Positions 19,640-33,000 of a stretch of 64,000 nucleotides of DNA are shown piece after piece. This stretch comes from Leptodontidium sp. MPI-SDFR-AT-0119 (Eukaryota > Ascomycota > Leotiomycetes > Helotiales > Leptodontidiaceae), in the NCBI GenBank assembly GCA_020726505.1, contig JAHLEZ010000009.1:434001-498000 (forward strand), written 5' to 3'. Every line of letters begins with the position of its first letter. The first letter of the stretch is position 1. The notes beneath the pieces were generated by a model. The model did no database searches. It was not told the origin of the DNA and saw only the letters and a list, made by a program, of their open reading frames with translations. Made by a program: the position numbers and the translations under genes.

Positions 19640-22600
19640 TCAAACGCTGCTCAACTACGACAGGCAAATCTAGACCCCATAGTATCAAGCCTTTAAATCC
19701 TTTTGTATCTTTCACAAGGTATAGACTTCGGTTAATCTAAAGCTACCGGTCGCTCCAAATATCCTCGAAAACGAGCCTCAAGCACAAACGATCGACTAAG
19801 TAAAGGCACAATAAGACAAGGAGGCTCTCGATTTCAACTTTAGGGAGTAAGTAAAGTGGGATAGAGACTAACGAGCACCCGAACTTAAGGGACCTAAACT
19901 AAGTATAATACCTCTTATACTATCTAACGTTACTATAGTTACTTTAATATATACTGCCCTAATAAAGGAGTATATTATAAAACACGCACAATAGTTAGAA
20001 AAGGCTCGGGCCTATAAAGTAGTATACAAGTAGATTTAAGAGACGGTTAATCCTTTAATTTACTAAAGTACTGTTCGAGAGTATGAGATTAAAAAGGAAT
20101 AGAAAGCAAAAGAGTAACCCGATAAGATAACGGACGAACCAAACGACCCACGATCTTAGACTCTACAAATGCTCCTCAAGGTGTTAAAGAGAGATTACGC
20201 CCCTTCGGAAATAAGTAACATTACTAAAGCTTAAGCCAAATACAAAGAGAAGCTCGAAATCGTCAAAACAGGACGAGTTAATCCTAAAGTGTAGATTTAA
20301 GAGTAGCGATTAGCTTACTAAGATACTCTATTATACAATATTCCGGACGTTAAGGGCCCCTTAGCGATCATTAACTTTATTAAGGCAATATAAAAGAAGC
20401 TCGCACCTAAATAGGCTCGCGAACGACTGTCTAAGGTCCTTAGAGATAATACTCTCAGAGTTATTCACAAGTACACGTTACTTTAATACGTTAATTAGTT
20501 ATCGGCGCTTAACGAAGAGTCTCTTACAGCTACTAGAAGAAACAAGACAGTTAGATTGTACGTTATACTTAGAGGGAGATCAGATGCTTTAAGAGTACTA
20601 CTAACACTAAGGACTCCTTCGCCAAATACTACGCTTAATACTTACCCCTATAAAGTGGGCTCTTACTAACATAAAGCAATCGAGTGTTATAGACTTCGAT
20701 ATTACTACGACGGCTCAACTGGGGACAAACTGCGCAACCTACCGTTCGCGAAGGAAATTAAGAAAACCCGAATCAAGCTTAAAAAGGAGTTTTCTGACTT
20801 CAAGCGAGTAATTAATAAGAAAGGGTAGAGACAAGTGGCAGTAAAGGAAATTACTAAGGGAATAACTTCCGAAAACTCCTCGTTTTCTCTAATAACCTCG
20901 GCAAAAGCCTTAAAGTTACTAAAGTATCCCGGCAGTGTTAATACTTGTGTAATTAGTCCGGAGTTACTTGACGAGGCTCTCGCCACCTCTAGAATCTATG
21001 CTACTATCGATATAGATCGACACCTACTCTCAGAGAGCACCTTACTTAATAACGGCGCTATTACTCATTTAGTTAACTCGGTTACTTTATTAAAGCCTAG
21101 GACCTTTATTAAGTTAATTAACGACGATAGTGTTAAAGCCGGAATATCGAGCCTTATAGTTAAGGGCCGAGGTACTCGTGTCTTTAAGGGTGCTCTCTAT
21201 AGCCCTAATAGACTAAACACTGAGGACTTAAGGCTTTTTAACGTCGCTGTCGTTAAAGGATTTAATGTTAATATCATTTCGGAAGCTCGTTTGTTAAAGG
21301 CTAGACTTTAGTATAATAAGTTAGACTATACGTTACGCGTGAGATTAGCTAAGAAGAGTATTATATTAAAGTAATTAAAGCGATAGTTTAATTTAGCTTT
21401 CTTTAAATATAAGCCTTTTAATTACTCTTCGGCCTCCTCAACTACTCACAACTCTCTGATTCGCTTAACTTATACCTTTTTAATATTCCCCACGCTTTAA
21501 AGGAGTATCCGGCAAGGCTTTTAATTAAGTCGACGATATTTGAGACCGCGGCTAGACGACGCCAGGTTATAGCACTTATAAGTAGGGCACCTAGGGAAAG
21601 AAGTATTAGAGAATTTAGTCAAGAATACGCGCAACGTCGAGATTATAGGCACTACTTAAATTAAGTGTGAAGAGTACTTTCTGACTGTCGCGTAGTAAGT
21701 CGTTAGTCGAAGACCTTCGGAGAGAATAATTACCCGGCCTTTTTATCGCATTTCTTAAGACTTATTCGACTTCCCTATTAAATTTAATAGGAACAGCTGG
21801 CTCTTATTAGTTAAAGACTAATACGACGGGAAATTCTATAGATAGCTTTTAAAAAACAAAGGGTTAATCGCCGTCTTAGGAGTTCTTAAATCGTTTAAGG
21901 CGTGGACGAGACGTCAATTCGGACTCTCGATTTGCAAAATACGCCAAGACAATAATACCTCAGTTATAAGAATTAATAGATCAACCGAGTACGAAAAGTA
22001 GTATACGGAGAATAGTATTAATATTAAGGGTACCCCTTCGTATACACACTAACTTAATAGGGGAGCTAAGTGTGCAGGCAAGGAAATCATCGAAAAGTCT
22101 ATTAAGATACGCCTTTTAGTAAACTTACTAAAAGAACTTTAGACAGAAGCGGCTATAGTGGCAATTACTCTTTATAACATAAGTCCGGCTGCTCGGAAAG
22201 GCTTTAAGAGTTTAAATGAGATCTTCTATGCCTAGTTTAGGCAATATTTTCAGTACTACGACCCTAAGCTTATTTAGAAGCTCACTACCGATATACGACC
22301 TGACTAGAGTAACATATGGGCATACGGCTGTAGAGCCTACCCTATAATCAAGGACCGAGAGGCTCTTTAATAAAAGAGAGCATTTAAAGTCAACCTAAGA
22401 GCGTACCTTAGATACTTAATAAGATACGTCTCGTCTAACATATACAGGGTCTAAGTACCTCAATTATAGCGTGTAATAGTGACTCGGAACGTTACTTTCA
22501 ACGAATCCCTTTTTTATTCAGGCTCTCTAAACGTAAAGAGAGCGGTCGGCTAGCCGCGCTTAATATTGAGAGATCTTATTAAAATACTAAAAGAAGAGGA

Positions 22601-25145
22601 GGGACCCTAGGACTCTAGAACCGATATAATCAATTAACTGAGCGTACTTGACATACTAGAATCAATAATAAGCACTACCTTAGAAAGGGAACAACTAAGC
22701 CAAGTAATGAGTTCTATAGAAACTACTGAGTTTGCAACCTCAGGGGTGCTATAGCCTTTAATTAAGCTTTTAACTACGGGGATAAAGTAACTAATATTAC
22801 CCCTAGAAAAGTTAAGATTAATAGAACTCGTTAGTAAAAACTCGGGGATAAAACAACTAAAGAAGAGTACTAAACTTCTTACTCACGAGCACCCTAATTA
22901 AGTCTCAAAACGAGTCGACAAATCAAGACAGTTAGTGTCTTAAAGTATAACTAAGAGAAATGTCTTACGTAACGTACTAAACTTTAAGAGAGATGTGAGA
23001 GCTAAGCGCTAATTAATACTATAAGTTATTATATACTCTTAAGGGCTATACGACTAAGAGCGCGGTCTCAAGCGTTAGGAAGTACCTACTTAAGGTGCCG
23101 GCCCTAAGTAATCGGAAGCTCTACTTCAAGTAATAAAGTATAAGGAGCATCTTAATTCGTTAGACTCAGGGGAAGAATCAAGTATAAAGTAACACTTATT
23201 ACTTTTGGCCCTAACTGACAATAACTTACTTAAACCTCTATAGAGGAAGAAAGTGGAAGATCAAGCAACTAGCGATGGTCGAAAAACCCGAGTTAATAGT
23301 AAGATTACGAAACCGAATCGAAGCGTTTACATAGCAATTATTAAAGAGCTAATTACGGAATTGTTAAACCCGTCGAGTAACCGTAAGTATTTAAAGGATT
23401 TTCTAGGGACCTTTTGGCTTAGTTAAGAGCTAATATAAAAAGACAGAAAAGACTTGAGCACAGTCCACGTTATTATCTTAGCGTCTATTCTTAAAAATGT
23501 CGAAATTCGACAACTAGTTAATCTCCTACGAATATATTAATCCTAATTACTAAAGGACCCGTTAAATTAGAGAGACCTCAAGCATTACCCTCTAAGAGAG
23601 CACTTTTAAGCCGACGTAATTAAGGAAATCACTAACTTAGAGTCACGTAACTACTAGAGAGTCGTCAAATAAAGCTTCGCCACCGAACAACTAATATTAT
23701 TAAAATAAGTATTTCACGCTAAAGTCGATTCGTTAAAGTATTTGACTAAGTGTCGCTCGCGAGTTATTGTTAGGGGAGACTTATAACCCGAAACGTTAAT
23801 TCTCTTAACATATACGGCTACCTTAGCTACTCGCTCTTTTAGGACCGCCATAATAATAGCGGCTCAATTTAATTTAAAGATAATCCAATTTAATGTTATT
23901 AACGCCTTTATTAATACTAAACAGAGCGAATTGAGTGCTCGCGTACGCTGTTACTTACTAGACGGATTCAAATAAGACGGTATAGTAGTGGAGGTTAATC
24001 GTGCGCTCTACAGACTCAGAGACTCGCCAGCATTATAGTACGGAGATTTTACTAAGACTTTGTTAAAGTTAAGGTTGATTCCTTATAAGGAGGAGCCTTA
24101 TATCTTCATAAACAAGTAACGTTTAGTCTTTATTATCTTTTATGTCGACGATATTCAAGTGTTATACCACGCTTTAGCCCTTAGAGACGCTCAACCTATT
24201 ATCGACGGCTTGAATATAACATACGAGCTTACTAAAGGAGAACCGATAGAGTGGTTTTTAAGTATTCGCGTTATTAGAAATCGTTAAATAAAGACTATTT
24301 CTCTAGTACACGACACTTATATCTAAAAGGTTACTTTACGATTTGACTTAGTAGATAGAAATTACCTAAGTACTCTACTACTTTAAGTTAAGTTACTAAA
24401 GAATTAAGGGCAAGTAACCTTAGCTCAAATCAAGGAGTATCAAGAGAAAGTTAACTTAGTGCTTTACACGGCAATTATATTACGCGTAAACGTTACGTTT
24501 ACAACTTTAAGACTTTCTTATTTCTTAATTAACCCCTCTTTAGAGCACCTTGCGGTAGTCAATTAGACTATTCGTTACCTCTTCAGAACCCGATTTTTAG
24601 CGATCACTTACAGTTATAAGTTACGCGACTCTCAGCTTATTATAGCTTCGGATACTTTATTTATAGACGATCTTAATACTAGGCGCTCTTCTAATAGTTA
24701 TATTGTGATACTTTTTAGAGGTTTAATCTTATAGAAAGCGGCCTTACAAGATACAATCACTACTTCGACTATATAAGCTAAGCTTTTAGGCGTTAAGCGC
24801 ACGACTAAGGAGATTATAGCTTTATAGCGTTTCTTTTGGGAGTTACGTCTTAAGTTAAAGGAAATTTAGAGAATCTTTTATAATAATTAGTAAATAATAC
24901 AGTTAATCGTTAAAGAAAATCAGCGCATCTCTACTAAGTTACGCCACGTTAATATTTAGAATATATAGTTACGCTAAGAGTTTTAAAAGGGCACTTTTTT
25001 AGTTAAATATTTGCCTACAAGTTATATACCTACTAATAGACTTATAAAGAACCTCTCCCGGCAGAAATTTAAGAGTTTTGTTACTCTCATTAACTTAGTA
25101 GATATTTGTGCTCAACTAGAGTAACTCACTTTAGAAGCTTCGCTT
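19640..25145 (+). pseudogene. Copia B gag-pol relic
   Basis: Gag occupies about 19650-20830 (…HKAIECYRLRYYYDGS with a degraded zinc knuckle near 20690). The 20835-21311 stretch is open for 158 codons and holds the protease/pre-integrase region (HLLSESTLLNNGAITHLV, where the family expects an Asp in the N-N-G position). Integrase follows at 21940-22450 (NRSTEYEK, PAARKGFKSLNEIFYA). Reverse transcriptase keeps its YVDD box intact (FYVDDIQVLYH, about 24140-24175). RNase H ends with ITTSTI*AKLLGVKRTTKE and LINLVDICAQLE (24750-25125). Stops are mainly TAG/TAA at former Gln/Trp. Less severely hit at the RT active site than Gypsy D/E/G. Confidence 0.87.
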
Positions 25146-25595
25146 TAAAGCCGGCTTTTATACACGTTCTTTACCTTTCTTTTATTATAAGGGTAGTTTA
25201 ACTATAAGCTCACCCTATAAATACACAATGTATTTTCTTATGTATTTGTTATTCTTTTGTAAATCTCTTGTTGTTTCATTTACTTAGAGAGTAACTAAGC
25301 TCGGGGGTAAAATACACAACATTTAAAAGACTCAATTACTCTTAACGGTTATTTAATTCCACGGCAAAAAGTAGCGTAAGAAAGCAGTTACAAGGGGACA
25401 CTTAATTGTTTAGAGGTTCCTAAGCCTCGCCGAACACAAAAAACGAGCAACTTATATAATTAAAAGGCTTAAAACCTCCTGAATTAAGTCACCTAACGTA
25501 TTAGTAATCACCCTAATAAGCTCCTTAACCCGAGTAGCTTAAGCTTCTTACTTTAGTGTAAGAGCAACTTTAAGAGGCTTATTAGTTATTAGGGC

Positions 25596-26229
25596 CTAGA
25601 AAGTAACAAGACTAACACTAATGCCAGCGGCCGCAACAGTAGCTCCACTAGCTCCACCTATAGCTACAGTAGGAGCAGCAGCCGTAGGAGTAGCAAGAGA
25701 AGCCGGAGTTACTCCCCGAGGAGTCTCTTCACTACCTTCTAACTCCGAAGAGGTCTTAACGTAGAGAGTAGCCGTGGCTACACCTAAAGCACGACTGGCT
25801 CTACTAGTAACTCCACTAGTAATAACTTGACCCTTAAGGGCCGCAAAAACCGGAGCTTTTAACCGCTTAAGCTCCTAGGGAAATTAATAATTATACGCTA
25901 AAAAAGGAATAATTAAGGGAATTTACCTTATCGCCCGTGTCATTCAAGAGCGCAGTACGATAGAGGAGGAAGGGGGCCTAAGTAGCAGAGGGAGCAGCCT
26001 TATATAAGTAGCCTAACGAGCAAGCGAAACAGCGAGTACCCCGACTAACGATATTAAAGTACTCGCTAGTGCTTTTAGTTTAAAGGGCGCTATTAATATA
26101 ACCTAAGCAAACAACCGCACGCTTAACTCCCTTAACACGAGGGGCACGGGCAACACGAGGAGCAGCCGCGGGAGTAGCCTTAATAGCCTTAATAGCCTTC
26201 TTAGAGGCGGTCTTCTTCTTAGCCTTAAC
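25596..26229 (-). pseudogene. Antisense cysteine-rich ORF inside Copia B
   Basis: Between RNase H and the 3' LTR, the opposite strand carries a coding-like frame of about 193 codons with only three RIP-type stops. A basic Ala/Lys N-terminus (KAKKKTASKKAIKAIKATPA) leads to a cysteine segment (VVCLGYINSAL then TRCFACSLGYLY). A 52-bp intron candidate, GTAAAT…CCCTAG (25875-25926), keeps the frame when removed. The second exon is Ala/Thr/Gly-rich (APTVAIGGASGATVAAAG). An upstream exon near 26316-26345 is likely. Extra antisense ORFs are known in some LTR retrotransposons. Role unknown; the basic and Cys-rich character suggests nucleic-acid binding. Relative lack of stops compared with the adjacent sense pol supports it as a real former gene. 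Confidence 0.55.
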
Positions 26230-26391
26230 CTATTACAATTAACAAGTTACACTTAGATCGGCAAATTCTTTAAATTAACAATTAATAATTAATAAACTTT
26301 AACTTAATAACTTATAGCGGCAGTAACACGCTTAGCCTTAACGACTTTAATAAATCAATTAGAGACACTTATTTTAAAAATAAGAGTAATT

Positions 26392-26475
26392 AATTAATTA
26401 ATCGATTAATTAATTGTTTGTTTAGTTAGTTAATTAATTAGTAGATTGAAAAGTCGATTTATATATATTATAAAG
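26392..26475. repeat. ATTA palindromic tract and TATA-like run
   Basis: A near-perfect palindrome built on AATTAATCGATTAATT is followed by alternating AT (26460-26475). It lies just upstream (minus strand) of the antisense ORF in Copia B and could be its promoter; that is inference. Confidence 0.35.
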
Positions 26476-26651
26476 AGGTTGCAGGACTAAGAATCAAGTG
26501 GGGGCTGCGCCACTTTAAATAGGAGGGTTGTTTGCCTAACTTAGTAGTATAAGAATAGTTATAGCCTAAGTATTTAGTTTAGTGTTTACTCTCGCTTAGC
26601 GCAACTAACTATAATACTAGTGGCTTACTACTGTCACTTAGCTGGGGGGTG

Positions 26652-26836
26652 TGTCGTATAGGCACGGGCTAATGCTCGATTAGTTGCGCGCTACGCTAGA
26701 TATAGTTTCTGCCACGTTATACCGCTTTCAGGAGAACAACGTGTTCCCCTGATTTCCTCATGTATTTTAGAGAATAATCAACCACTTCAATTCTCCCTAC
26801 GTTGATCGCAAGGCTCTACTCCACTTCTGTACCACA
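26652..26836 (+). repeat. 3' LTR of Copia B (185 bp)
   Basis: Follows the polypurine tract and matches 19164-19348 along its whole length. Confidence 0.88.
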
Positions 26837-28317
26837 TAAGTATTATATAAAGCTTTAGCGGTTTTAAGGGCACTTTTAAGTATCCTTAGAAAAGTAACTT
26901 ATTATTTATTAGCTTGTAATTTAATAATTATTCCTTGGCTTTTTATTAGAGAGGCTTTAGTAAAGGCGAAGACTTATTAACTAAAAGTACTTAATTAATA
27001 ATATCGTATTTTATAATATTATAAGTTATTATAAAACTAAGGTTAAACTCCTCCGGCGTAAGAGTCTTTAGGTTAATTAGTACCCCTATATTTGGCTCAA
27101 GTTCTAGCTCTAGTTCGTCACGTGGATTAATATCGTGATTCGGGATTATAACCTTTATAACTGTTACGAGTATAGTCTTTATAACATCGATATAAGAGTT
27201 TATAAGATCAATAGTAAAGAACTAAAAGTCGTTAGCGACTCGTGGGTTAATTTTGTTTACTAAAATTAATTATTAATTATAAATAGCCCGCTTACGTGCC
27301 TTTACGGACGTGAAGTTTTAATTTTATTAAGATAAAGTATTAACTAACGTATTAGTTATTCTAGTATAGTATATAATTGCAAAATAAAAGTTCGCAAAGA
27401 ACTTAGCCTATTAAGCTTATAAAGTCCTTAGTTATTATAAAGTACTTTAAGGCTTAGTAATTTATATAAATAAGAATGTTCTTTTAAGCACTTAAAAGCT
27501 TCGGGAGATATTACTTAAATAATTAAAAAATCGCTAGTATTTCTTTATTATAAATTAAGTAGTTTAACTTAAGATTTATTATAGTCTTAGAAAAGTATTT
27601 TATAAAGTAAAAGGCGTCGTCTTCTTAAAGTTAAGATAAAATCCTAGCGACGGCTTTATCAAAAGAGTTAGTCTTTAATCGCGTTTACTTTATAAGGTTA
27701 TAATAATAAAGAACTAGCGTAGATTAGAGGGCTTCTTAGAGAGTTTCTTAAGCGTTCTTGTAAGTGTTATTAAAGATAACGGGAACGTTCTTCCTAGTTA
27801 ATATCGTGAGGTATTGTGCGATGCCATTATAATCTTAAATAAACTAGTAATAAAAGTTATAAAAGTTAAGATAACTTTATATACTTTTAATACTATTATC
27901 GTATTACTAGTTCTTAATTATACTAATCTTCTTTAAGTCTACTTCTACGCTATCGATTTTAATAATAAATCCTAAGAACTTCGTCTTTTATATATTAAAC
28001 TTAACTTCTTAATATTAGCTTAAATTTTCTATACTTATAATATTACTATTACTTTCTTAATATAAATCTTATGTTTCTCGGGAGTTGACGAATATATAAG
28101 GATATTATTTATATAAGCCGTATAGAAGTCGTTAAGGTACTTTATTAAGATCTCGTTAATAAATCGCTAGAAAATCGCCGGACTATTTATAAGGCTAAAA
28201 GGAAAGACCTTATATTTGTGCGTATTATATTAAGTGTAAAAGGTCGTGTAGTCTTTGTTCTTAAGGAACATACGAATGCGGTAGAAAGCATACTAAATAT
28301 TAAACTTTATAAAAACC
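26837..28317 (-). pseudogene. Gypsy D pol relic, part 2 (RT, RNase H, linker)
   Basis: Minus-strand reading runs VFIKFNI*YAFYRIRM (28250-28315), DYTTFYT*YNTHKYKVFPFS, TAYINNILIYS (RT active site YIDD changed to YINN, about 28090-28130), then RNase H (INLKLNYLIYNKEILAI, about 27520-27580) and a linker LINNKLLF*GYLKVPLKPL that parallels Gypsy E (LTNNKLLF*SRLEVPLEP). It therefore belongs to the same broad chromovirus group as E but is more decayed. It is cut on the left by the 3' LTR of Copia B, so integrase, chromodomain and 3' LTR are absent. On the right the coding frame resumes at 36871 after the nested insertions. Confidence 0.82.
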
Positions 28318-28337
28318 TGAAAAGAAGAGATTTGGTG

Positions 28338-28594
28338 TGTCGGTGCAGTACCGGTTCATGTACCACGCCGCAAGTGTGAATATATTCAAAATGCGAGTAT
28401 AGCGACAAAGTAATAAATATATAGTTCAAAATCTATCTGTATTCTAAGAGAGTGCGAGGAGAGCTAGACTATATACTACGAAACCTCACCGAATCTTCAC
28501 CGAAACTAGTCTAGCTAAGCTTTAACCCCTGACTTTAACTCGCACCCCCTTTTCTAGACCGAAGTATACTTATGCAGGGACCTGTAGACTAACA
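28338..28594 (-). repeat. 3' LTR of Copia C (257 bp)
   Basis: Begins TGTCGGTGCAGTACCGG, ends GACTAACA. This copy keeps CGG/GCA/CCGG where the right copy has TAG/ATA/CTAG, so the two LTRs were RIPed unequally. Confidence 0.92.
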
Positions 28595-29040
28595 CAGGCA
28601 AAACTTCTTTTAGAAAAACTATTTCTAACACATATAAAGTAAATAACAAGTAATATATAAGAAATAATAAATAAAATAACAAAGTATCTAATAGCGCTTA
28701 ATCCCGGCCCGACAGTGTCCCGAAAGTGCCCCGAAAGGGGTCTAAATATAATAAGGCGTAGTAGCGAGGTTAAGCGAGAACTAATAATAATAGGAACCCT
28801 TAGTATTATGTAACGTGATAGATATATATATATTACTCTCTCCTAAAGGTTTAGAGTTTCCTTTAGCCAATACACATATAACTACCGTACGTATACTACT
28901 TTCTAATTTCCCTAATTCGCCTAATATAGCTCAAAAACTAATATTTTTAAGAAGATTATATTAAATTAAATAAATAAGTCAAAAATAAGTATATTCTTCG
29001 GAAATAGTTCGGTGGGGAAACGATATATTAACTAAAAACA

Positions 29041-29748
29041 GTGCCTATACTAATTCCCATAAGAGCGCTTAACCTTGCCTACCACAAATGCTGTATTTAG
29101 TGTGTCCGCCTCACTATAAAGAACCTATCCCACGATTACTTCTTTAATAATCTTAAGAGTAAGAAGTGCGTATATTACGTAAAGAAGAAGTCCCGGTGCA
29201 ACCTAGTAAGTACTCTTATTTTCTTTTTTATTTTGAATTATATCCGAATCCTCGCCGAAAGTACTCCGGATATATAGTTACTAAGATATAATAAATTCCG
29301 TAGTTTATTACTAAAGAGTACCTTTATCTAATTGCCGCCCTTGAGGCGAAAAATAAAGAAGCCATCGTTATTATTACTAAATCAATTAATTCGGCATTAT
29401 TAGTCGCCGCCGCTAGTATACTAAAGACTGCTAAGGAGTTATCGTTAGCGTTAGTAGAAGAAACTCGCGCTATACGCCGGGAAATCGCTAGCTTAGTTAG
29501 CTCGCAAGTAATAAGTTAACCCCCTTATTCCTTTTTAATATTAAGACTCTTAAGTATTAACACTTTATATAATAAGAGACAGTGCTAGTCTTAAATTAGC
29601 TCCTTACTGTCGTCTCCTTTGCCGCTACTAAGCGTAGTAAGGAGAACGGCGGTGAAGACGATCCTCTTACTAAGCGCCCCCGCCGAAGTCGTCGCTATAG
29701 CGCGGAGAAGGAGAACGAAGAACCTCTTTTAAATATTTATAAGTAAGG
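29041..29748 (+). pseudogene. Antisense cysteine-rich, NLS-bearing ORF inside Copia C
   Basis: Plus strand, opposite to the element. First exon: HKCCI*CVRLTIKNLSHDYF then NLKSKKCVYYVKKKSRCNL, a cysteine pattern resembling a small zinc-binding unit, with one Cys likely lost to Tyr. It is followed by a GTAAGT donor at 29206. Second exon: about 29304-29519, open, a helical FITKEYLYLIAALEAKNKEA…TRAIRREIASLVSSQ. Third block: about 29611-29748, with a basic tract TKRPRRSRRYSAEKENEE, then TAA. Exon joins are inferred. Same position and orientation as the antisense ORF in Copia B. The family resembles recurring fungal Cys-containing hypothetical proteins. Function unknown; nuclear or nucleic-acid binding is a guess. 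Confidence 0.6.
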
Positions 29749-30039
29749 GATTTAGCCCTGTTTTAGATTAACTTTGTGATAAGTTCTTTATAGCGGCACT
29801 TTCTTTATACTATTATACGGGAGTAGCCCCCTGCGATGAAACCGGTAGTTTATCCCTGTTAGAGTATCGTCGTAAGGCCGCCCGTTAGTACTTTAAATTA
29901 GAAGGTGTTTTAGAACCAAATCGAGTGTGTTTTTAACTTCGCAAATTAATTAAATATGAAAATAATCGCAAGTGATAAATTAATAAATAAGGGTTATAAG
30001 GAAATAAAAAAATCGACGAGTATAAGAAACCCCTTTATT

Positions 30040-33000
30040 ACTAGTCCAAATCAACTCCGGTTGACTATTAAACTTAACCCTCTATTTTAATAATAAGGAT
30101 ATTAGTGTTAATAAAATCCCGAAGAGCCTTATTCGAAGCGCTCTTCGTTATAGCGTCAGTAGGATTATTAGCGCTATTGATCCATCGAACCTCCGTTAGC
30201 TCTTTACGTTCGTATAATTAACGAATAGCTATAATATCAATTATTAGGCGCTTCTCTTTTGTCGTACTAAGCTTAATAATACACTTATAAAGAGACAGAG
30301 AATCTGTGTAAACGACGGTAAGGAGACGTGATATGCTTAGCTTGTCAGTTACTATATTAATAGTAGTACTAAGGGAAATTAATATATTAATGCTAATTAC
30401 TATAGTATACAGCTCTAATGCGAGCACTACATAAGTTACTCTCTTGTATTTTATTAAGCTAATATATACGATATTACTAACCACGGTAAATTGCGCATCC
30501 CTCACTGTTTTGGCATCGATTACTAATACGAAACTTATTTATGAACTCAAGTTTTTATTATTAATAAAAAAGCCGTTTATAAAAACATAAACCTTCGTAA
30601 ATCGTAAGTCGATTAGTACGTATCGTAGTCCCCTTTTTAAGTTATTTATCTGCTATTTAAGGCGTAAGTTTAGGGCCTTAACATCGTCTTCCGTCAGATC
30701 TTAGTATTACGCTGCGACTAATAAGTCAAATGTTACTTCCGGCTAATATATAATAGTAAGATAAGCCGCACGAGCTTGCTACTCTTTATAAGTCTTCTTA
30801 TAATCCTCTTTTCCAGCGTCTACTGGCTCTAGCCTTGTTCCCTGACCTTTCTGAGATATATAAAGGCTGTCCCCGTCTATAGTAATAATACACTTATTAA
30901 ACATAATAGTTTCGGTAGGAAGTAATACCTATATCGACTTCGTTAAAAAACCGGTCTTAGTAATCTCATCTTGCTCTCTTACTAAGAAGTCCTTATTCCC
31001 TAAAATTAACGTGTCGTCTGTTTGTATACTTACGACCCTAAATTCATAGCTTTCCTTAGTGCTAATTAATAAGTATAAGTCGTATATTAAGGTCTCTATT
31101 TATAGGTTCTCTATATAATGCTTATAGTATATATTAAACTAATAGTTTCCGGACTCAGGTATATCGTATAATAGTAGCACTACTATAAATACTATACTAA
31201 GTGGGAACTCGTTTACAACCTCTTTTAGTAGCCACGTAAATATATCCCGGAGGAGCCTTGTCTTTACTTAGATATAAGCTTGAGTGATGTCCCGGATAGC
31301 CAGATATAATTCGGACCCTTTTCAGAGGTGATTTGTATACCTTATAGTAGTAGCTAAAAATATTAGTAACTACTAGCTAAATCGTTGAATTATTAGAGAC
31401 TAAGTCAAAATTTCTCTCTTGCCTTTGTCATTAAAGTATTAAATTACTAGTCTTAACTTCTTATATAGAGCTAACGTCTCCTTGCCTTTGACTTCGTTTA
31501 CTATTCTTGACTTAAAGATGTAGTGGCCTCTCACTCTAAGGTCGCCCTTATAAATAGGCACAAAAACACCCCTTTTAATAAGTGCTTCGTATTCCGTCCT
31601 TCGGGACTACTAAAATAGTGGCTTAAGTGTTATATTCTTCCCTTTAACACAAAGTTTAATAAATAGCTTTCGGTCCCTCGTCTTCTTCTTAATTAAAAAC
31701 ACTTTAGTATTGTAATCGTTATTGATAATTAGTAAATCTGAGATATGTTTCGTAAATAAAATTTCAATAGCGATTCGGGGTAAGTTTAGTACTATTTTAA
31801 TAGCGTTTCTAACCCGGGATTTTAAATATTACTTATAAATATCCTTTAGTAAGTTTTCTTTTTGTTATTTAATACTAAAGGTGTTTGTCTTAAAGGAACG
31901 AATTGTAGTTAAATAGAACATACGTATTTTCTCATTTCTTATGTTAATCTTATATAATTCTCCCTTTATACCTAAGAAATCGTAAGGTCCTATCTATTCT
32001 TTACCTTCTCGGTACACTAAAACTTAATTATTAAGGTAGAGATCGTAAATATAAGTAGTTCTAAGGCCGTTTCGTATAACTAATGCATTATTAACTTTAT
32101 ACATAATATAAATTTTCTGTACTTCCTTTATAACTTTCCTAATCGTAGCCACACGTTGCTCGACTAATAAATTTGGGGGGTCTAACTCCGTTATTTTAGG
32201 GTATACGCTAAAAACAAGTAGTGTAAGAATAAGCTTATTAAGTTTAGTTATATTATTTACTACTTTTATTACTATTTGTAGTCAGTCTTCGTCGCTCAAC
32301 TCAGGGTGCTCTTCTGTAACGATTTCATAGGCACGGCGTAGTAGGCGGTGGTATTACTCAACTTTGCTAATTAAATAGTATACTTTAATAAGTATTAACT
32401 TAGGAGTACTACTTACAGATCTAAGTACACTTCGAAACTCCTTAGAATTGAAATTAGTGCTATAGTCGTACACGACGAAATCCGGGGATTTAAGGTAAGT
32501 ATTAATTTATACTAACTTAAATACGTTAAAGGTAGCCTAAGCCGTAGCTAAACCGGGGGCCTTTCGGAGTAATTTCGCCGCATTAAAACCTGTTGCCTTA
32601 TTTATTATGTAAAGGGCATATCGTTCTCTAAACATCACTATATCGACGTAAATTATATAATTAAAGTCGACGTCGTCTTGTAATTTAAAGCGGAACTTAT
32701 ATAGAGTATCTGTATATTTCTAGTAGTGCTTACACATTTCCTTGACCCTTAATATAACGTCCGAATTATACTCATAGCCAGCTTAATCTAGTAGGTGTTA
32801 AAGACGTCTTACTAAAGGGTGCCCGAAACGCTTATGAAGCCGACGTATTTCTAGCTTAGTTAAGTGGCATGTATTTATTGTTCCGATTAAAGTATCTAGT
32901 AATTAACGATATTAATCTAAAAGTAGCTATAAATACTTATACTTGTACACAATTAAGTGCTTCTTATCGCCTTGAATTAAGACATTACGCAGGTTATTAT

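Larger units (their letters stand above)
19164..26836 (+). mobile_element. Copia B LTR retrotransposon (7.67 kb)
   Basis: Bounded by 185-bp direct repeats that begin TGTCGTA and differ mostly by C/T and G/A. The right copy is preceded by the polypurine tract GCTGGGGGG. Plus strand encodes gag, protease, integrase, reverse transcriptase and RNase H. A 1.5 kb region with an antisense ORF lies between pol and the 3' LTR. The flanking 5-mers do not match (TTCTT versus TAAGT), and the left flank is Copia A while the right flank is Gypsy D. Confidence 0.88.

Noticed and set aside
19159..26841. Target duplication for Copia B
   Set aside because: Flanking 5-mers differ whichever TG..CA boundary is chosen; differences are not explained by C/T or G/A changes alone.
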